From: Clostridia bacterium
Lineage (GTDB): Bacteria; Bacillota; Clostridia; UBA1381
Direction of reading: 5' to 3'
Assembly: GCA_900751685.1 (NCBI GenBank)
Contig: CAADSR010000329.1
Coordinates: forward strand, 1 to 9,424
DNA length: 9,424 nt
A program made the translations under genes and the position numbers. Below, piece by piece: positions 5,904 through 9,424 of this stretch. Positions within the stretch are counted from its first letter, which is position 1. Each line of letters begins with the position of its first letter. The notes under the pieces are model-generated. The model saw only the letters and a program-made list of their open reading frames with translations. It did no database searches and was not told the DNA's origin.

Positions 5904-8900
5904 CTACTTTGAACAGCAATCAATTAAAGGCCTCTGTGTGTCATCCCATAGTATGATCTTATATCTATTAAACCCAGCTAAATTTGCTGATATTACAACA
6001 CTATTATCCTGTATTACACAATTACCTACTTGAACTTTTGTAAGGCTCCCATCCTCATCATATTCGGCAATAAATAAATTGAATTGAGGCAGCTCTTGCC
6101 CTGTCAAGGACGTAATTGTAAACATAAGCCTATCCTCTGTTATGCACTTTTCAATTCTTACTGTATTATTGTATTCGCCTATAGGCTCCATTGTATCAAC
6201 TGGCGGTAATGGAACTTCATCGATCCAGTCCACCTTTGCAGTTGCCGTGCCTGTGTTGCCAAGGGCATCTTGAAACTCGAATATAAATTCCCCATTTTGA
6301 GTAAAGACATAAGTATTATTACTATTATTATTCGTGACTGCCACATTGGCTTTGTCAAAACGAATTGTAGCTGTTACATTGCCATTTGTTAAATCAGTGG
6401 TAGAGTAGCTTATTGTGCCCTTCGGCGCAGCTTTGTCGATCCAGTTTACTTTTGCAATTGCAGTGCCTTTGTTCCCTAAAGCATCCTCAAATTCAAACGT
6501 AAATTCCCCATTCTCTTTAAAAGTATAGCTTGCACTTCCGCCATTGTTGGTTACTGTTACATTGGCTTTGTCAAAACGAACTGTTGCCGTTACGTCTTTA
6601 TTCGTTAAATCAGGAATCGAATAGCTTACCTCTCCCTGCGGGACAGACTTATCGATCCAGTCCACCTTTGCAGTAATTGCCGCTGTGTTTCCTGCCTCGT
6701 CAGTAATTGTAAAAGTATGTTCACCATTTTCGGTAAAGGTATAGCTTAAATCATTTTCTTTTATAGTCTCTGAAATATGAACCAGCTTTGCTGTTACATC
6801 CCCATTTGTTGGGCTTACCGTCGAATACTCTATCTCCGCTGTCGGCGGAGTTTTATCGATCCAGCTTACCTCCGCCACAGTTACCCCTTTATTTCCCAGA
6901 GCGTCCTCAAACTCAAATATGAATGCTCCGTTTTGAGTAAAGACATAACTAAGCTTTCCATCGTTATTCGTAATTGTTACATCTTCTTTATCAAAGGTGA
7001 TCCCGGCTGTTACATCGCCATTGGTCAGGCTTGCCGTGGAATAGCTCACAATGCCTTTGGGGGGTATTTTGTCGATCCAGTTTACTTTTGCAATTGCAGT
7101 ACCTTTGTTCCCTAAAGCATCCTCAAATTCAAACGTAAATTCATCATTTTTTGTAAAGATGTAGCTTGTGCTGCCATTGTTATTTGTAACCGTTACATTA
7201 TCCTTATCAAAACAGATAACGGCAGTAACATTTTGATTTGTTGGAGTGGCCGTAGAGTAGGAAATTTTCCCTTGCGGTACAGATTTATCGATCCAAGTCA
7301 CTCTTGCTGTAGCGGTTCCCTTGTTGCCTAAAGCATCTTCAAATTCAAACGTAAACTCGTTATTCCCGGTAAAAACATAAGCGTTACTGTTGTTATTGTT
7401 TGTAACTGTTACATTGGTTTTATCAAAAATGACCGTTGCCGTCACATTTTGATTGGTCGGAGCAGTTGTGGAATAAATGACCGTTCCCTTCGGTATAGCT
7501 TTATCGATCCAACTTACTTTTGCAGTTGCTGTTCCAGCGTTGCCAAACGCATCCTCAAATTCAAAGATGAACTCACCGTCTTCAGTAAAAGTGTAGCTTG
7601 CACTTCCACTATTGTTTGTTACCCTTACATTCTCTTTATCAAAAGTGACGGTTGCTGTCACATCACGGTTGGTTGCTTCGGTTGTAGAATAGCTGACTGT
7701 TCCTTGTGGAGCTATTTTGTCGATCCAGTCTACTCTTGCTGTAATCGCTGCTGTATTCCCTGCCTGGTCGGTGATTGTGAACGTATGCTCTCCATTTTGG
7801 GTAAAAGTATAGCTTAAATCGGATTCTTTTATAGATTCTGAGATATTGACAAGCTTTGCCGTCACATCCCTATTGGTTGGGCTTGCCGTTGAATACTCTA
7901 CCTCCGCCGTTGGCGGTGTTTTATCGATCCAGGTCACCTTCACGGGGATTTGTACCATGTTGCCGAATAAATCAGTAAGGGTAAAGGTATAGCTTCCGTT
8001 TTCGGTAAAGGTATGGGTCAATATGGTGTCCTCTGTTACTGCTTCAGACGGGAGCAATGTAACGGTCACATCTTGATTGGTCAGTGTATCCGTTGAATAT
8101 TGCACCTGCGCTGTCAGAGGGGGTTTTTGATCGATCACTTTAACTGTCCGTATCACCTGCTGCGCTTTATTGCCCGCATGGTCTTTGGCATTATAGGTCA
8201 CGGAATACGTCCCTAATTGATTTGTTTTTACGGAGGAATTGTTGATGACAAGCTTGCTTTCAATGTCCGGGTCAAGATTATCCGTGATCTGTGCGCCCTG
8301 CTCCGTATAGGTGTCTCCAAGCACCAATGTTATTTCACTGCTGCCATTTAAAACAATTTCCGGTGGCGTATTATCCACATAAAAGGTTTCAGATACTGCT
8401 GCTGGTGCTACCTTGCTCCCATTTACAGCAGTATTTTTTGGAATACTAAATCCTAATATCCCTTCTCCAGTAATGCTTTCCAAATAAACTGTGTTAACAT
8501 TATTTTTTGAACTATGGGAAGGACTTGCAGATACATCTCCCATGGCATTAATTAAGATATAACTTGAATCAAGAAATATATTTGTGTAATTCTGATATAT
8601 TACACTATATGTTACTGTTGTACCTCTTTTCACCGCTTTTTTAGATGGCGGGGAAATCGTGATATTGGGTGCAGGTGATAAATCCGGCTCTTTAAACCCT
8701 GCGCTAACCGTTGCTTTTTGACTGTCTGTAGCCAACACTTTCATATATGCGCCAGTATAGATACCATCATAGAACTTACTTGATGGGTTTGTAGAATCAG
8801 AAAATTCATCTCCGGGGACGTACACATCTCCGGCAGCATATGAGATCCCGCCGCTTTTATAGACGGGCTTGATATAGTTGTCTGGCTCAACATATTGTCC

Positions 8901-9424
8901 GTAATTATTAACACTGGTATTACAGTGCCATAACACGATCCCAGGATTATTGGTATAGAAGTCCTCTAAGCCTCCCGCACGATATTCCGCTATATAAAAT
9001 TCTGAAAAAGGCAATAAAGAGGTATCCGGAATAAAGAGTACTGCTTTATTCTTATCCGCTGTTTCTTCCGTATAAAGCTCTACTGCATTTAACTCTATAT
9101 CCTGCAATGTATCTGTATAGGGCAAAACTTCGGGCTCGACCCAATCAAGCAGATACCTGTGATATATATTGAAATAGGATGATTTATGTCTTTGCCCCAT
9201 CCCCATGATATCGTCTAAATTTGATTCGAGAACACAATTATTAGACCAATCTTCCGGCTTATAGTTATCAGGCAAGCCCATCATATGCCCTATTTCATGT
9301 GCTATACTACCAGAAAAATTAAAAAGCGTATCTATTGAATTGGCTACTGACGACATTCCAATATATTGAAATCTCTTACCATTCGCATTTTGGGGAGTTA
9401 TCGACAAGCCGGAGATCACCCAGG
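5904..9424 (-). CDS. M6-family zinc metalloprotease with Ig-like repeat array, 5' end outside window
   Basis: At least 1172 residues are visible; the frame stays open past the right edge, so signal peptide, propeptide and part of the catalytic domain are missing (numbering here starts at the GTG codon at 9419, not a proven start). HEIGHMMGLPD (41-51) is the zinc site of immune-inhibitor-A-like M6 peptidases: H41 and H45 bind zinc, E42 is the general base, D51 the probable third ligand. IMGMG (71-75) is the probable Met-turn, and YFNIYHRYLLDW (82-93) fits the family. The catalytic module ends near 243. Then follow an Ig-like region (about 254-350), a DUF5011-type Ig domain (352-430), nine tandem Ig-like repeats (431-1067) and a C-terminal domain (about 1072-1171). 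No LPXTG motif, membrane anchor or SLH domain is seen, so the protein is probably secreted, with the repeats acting as stalk or ligand-binding modules. Likely role: extracellular proteolysis of host or environmental proteins. The stop is TAG at 5904-5906. Confidence 0.92.
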   Translation of the reverse strand, partial: WVISGLSITPQNANGKRFQYIGMSSVANSIDTLFNFSGSIAHEIGHMMGLPDNYKPEDWSNNCVLESNLDDIMGMGQRHKSSYFNIYHRYLLDWVEPEVLPYTDTLQDIELNAVELYTEETADKNKAVLFIPDTSLLPFSEFYIAEYRAGGLEDFYTNNPGIVLWHCNTSVNNYGQYVEPDNYIKPVYKSGGISYAAGDVYVPGDEFSDSTNPSSKFYDGIYTGAYMKVLATDSQKATVSAGFKEPDLSPAPNITISPPSKKAVKRGTTVTYSVIYQNYTNIFLDSSYILINAMGDVSASPSHSSKNNVNTVYLESITGEGILGFSIPKNTAVNGSKVAPAAVSETFYVDNTPPEIVLNGSSEITLVLGDTYTEQGAQITDNLDPDIESKLVINNSSVKTNQLGTYSVTYNAKDHAGNKAQQVIRTVKVIDQKPPLTAQVQYSTDTLTNQDVTVTLLPSEAVTEDTILTHTFTENGSYTFTLTDLFGNMVQIPVKVTWIDKTPPTAEVEYSTASPTNRDVTAKLVNISESIKESDLSYTFTQNGEHTFTITDQAGNTAAITARVDWIDKIAPQGTVSYSTTEATNRDVTATVTFDKENVRVTNNSGSASYTFTEDGEFIFEFEDAFGNAGTATAKVSWIDKAIPKGTVIYSTTAPTNQNVTATVIFDKTNVTVTNNNNSNAYVFTGNNEFTFEFEDALGNKGTATARVTWIDKSVPQGKISYSTATPTNQNVTAVICFDKDNVTVTNNNGSTSYIFTKNDEFTFEFEDALGNKGTAIAKVNWIDKIPPKGIVSYSTASLTNGDVTAGITFDKEDVTITNNDGKLSYVFTQNGAFIFEFEDALGNKGVTVAEVSWIDKTPPTAEIEYSTVSPTNGDVTAKLVHISETIKENDLSYTFTENGEHTFTITDEAGNTAAITAKVDWIDKSVPQGEVSYSIPDLTNKDVTATVRFDKANVTVTNNGGSASYTFKENGEFTFEFEDALGNKGTAIAKVNWIDKAAPKGTISYSTTDLTNGNVTATIRFDKANVAVTNNNSNNTYVFTQNGEFIFEFQDALGNTGTATAKVDWIDEVPLPPVDTMEPIGEYNNTVRIEKCITEDRLMFTITSLTGQELPQFNLFIAEYDEDGSLTKVQVGNCVIQDNSVVISANLAGFNRYKIILWDDTQRPLIDCCSK
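6222..8135 (-). repeat. Nine tandem Ig-like repeats inside the metalloprotease gene
   Basis: The codons for W-I-D recur (the isoleucine codon begins, on the plus strand, at 6222, 6438, 6654, 6858, 7074, 7290, 7506, 7722, 7926, 8133). This gives units of 216 bp (type A, 72 residues), 204 bp (type B, 68 residues) and one of 207 bp. In protein order the array is: a divergent first unit, B, A, A, A, A, B, A, A. Type A units read roughly YSTxxxTNxxVTAT..FDK..VTVTNN....Y.FT.N.EF.FEF.DA.GN.GTA.A.V.WID. Type B units replace the FDK-VTNN part with HISETIKENDLSYTF-like sequence. All units remain in frame. Confidence 0.93.

Noticed and set aside
6777..7817. Plus-strand open frames across the Ig-repeat region
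   Set aside because: They are antisense shadows of the repeat codons, rich in Cys, Tyr and Ile, with no ribosome binding sites or recognisable domains.
6222..8135. Regularly spaced repeats resembling a large direct-repeat array or CRISPR-like structure
   Set aside because: The units are 204-216 bp, fully coding, in frame and diverged as protein repeats; there are no short identical repeats with unique spacers.

Overview
The window looks like chromosomal DNA of a Firmicutes/Clostridia bacterium, most likely a Lachnospiraceae-type gut or environmental anaerobe. The basis is strong GGAGG-type ribosome binding sites, moderate GC with AT-rich spacers, TTG start use, a GH31/AraC/MFS sugar locus, and a large secreted protein with many Ig-like repeats. 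The taxonomic call is inference. No rRNA, tRNA, CRISPR array or insertion sequence was seen.

Left part (1-447): the 5' end of a leftward gene for a secreted protein (signal peptide visible, the rest lies outside the window), its roughly 165-nt untranslated leader and promoter, then the terminator of the next gene. Middle (448-4650): a compact sugar-utilisation locus. A cytoplasmic GH31 alpha-glycosidase (leftward) is divergent from an AraC-family regulator (rightward). The regulator converges on a major facilitator permease (leftward), and the two share a long bidirectional terminator. The likely scheme is that the permease imports an oligosaccharide or glycoside, the GH31 enzyme hydrolyses it, and the AraC protein senses the sugar and controls the divergent promoters. 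The substrate cannot be read from the sequence.

4697-5805 is a decay zone with two gene remnants. One is the N-terminal half of an SGNH/GDSL hydrolase (leftward), broken by an in-frame amber codon and lacking its C-terminal catalytic block, but still with a good promoter and ribosome binding site. The other is the C-terminal end of an unidentified secreted or surface protein (rightward), with no visible start and one frameshift.

Right part (5835-9424): a bidirectional terminator, then the leftward gene of a large M6-type zinc metalloprotease whose N-terminus lies beyond the window. After the HExxHxxGLPD catalytic core it has an Ig-like region, a DUF5011-type Ig domain, nine tandem 68-72-residue Ig-like repeats and a C-terminal domain. 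That C-terminal domain resembles the one on the frameshifted remnant just across the terminator. The most notable points are the repeat array with signs of block duplication or gene conversion, the shared C-terminal domain, the overlapping face-to-face promoters of the sugar locus, and the amber-interrupted hydrolase. I found no clear evidence of a wholly new system.
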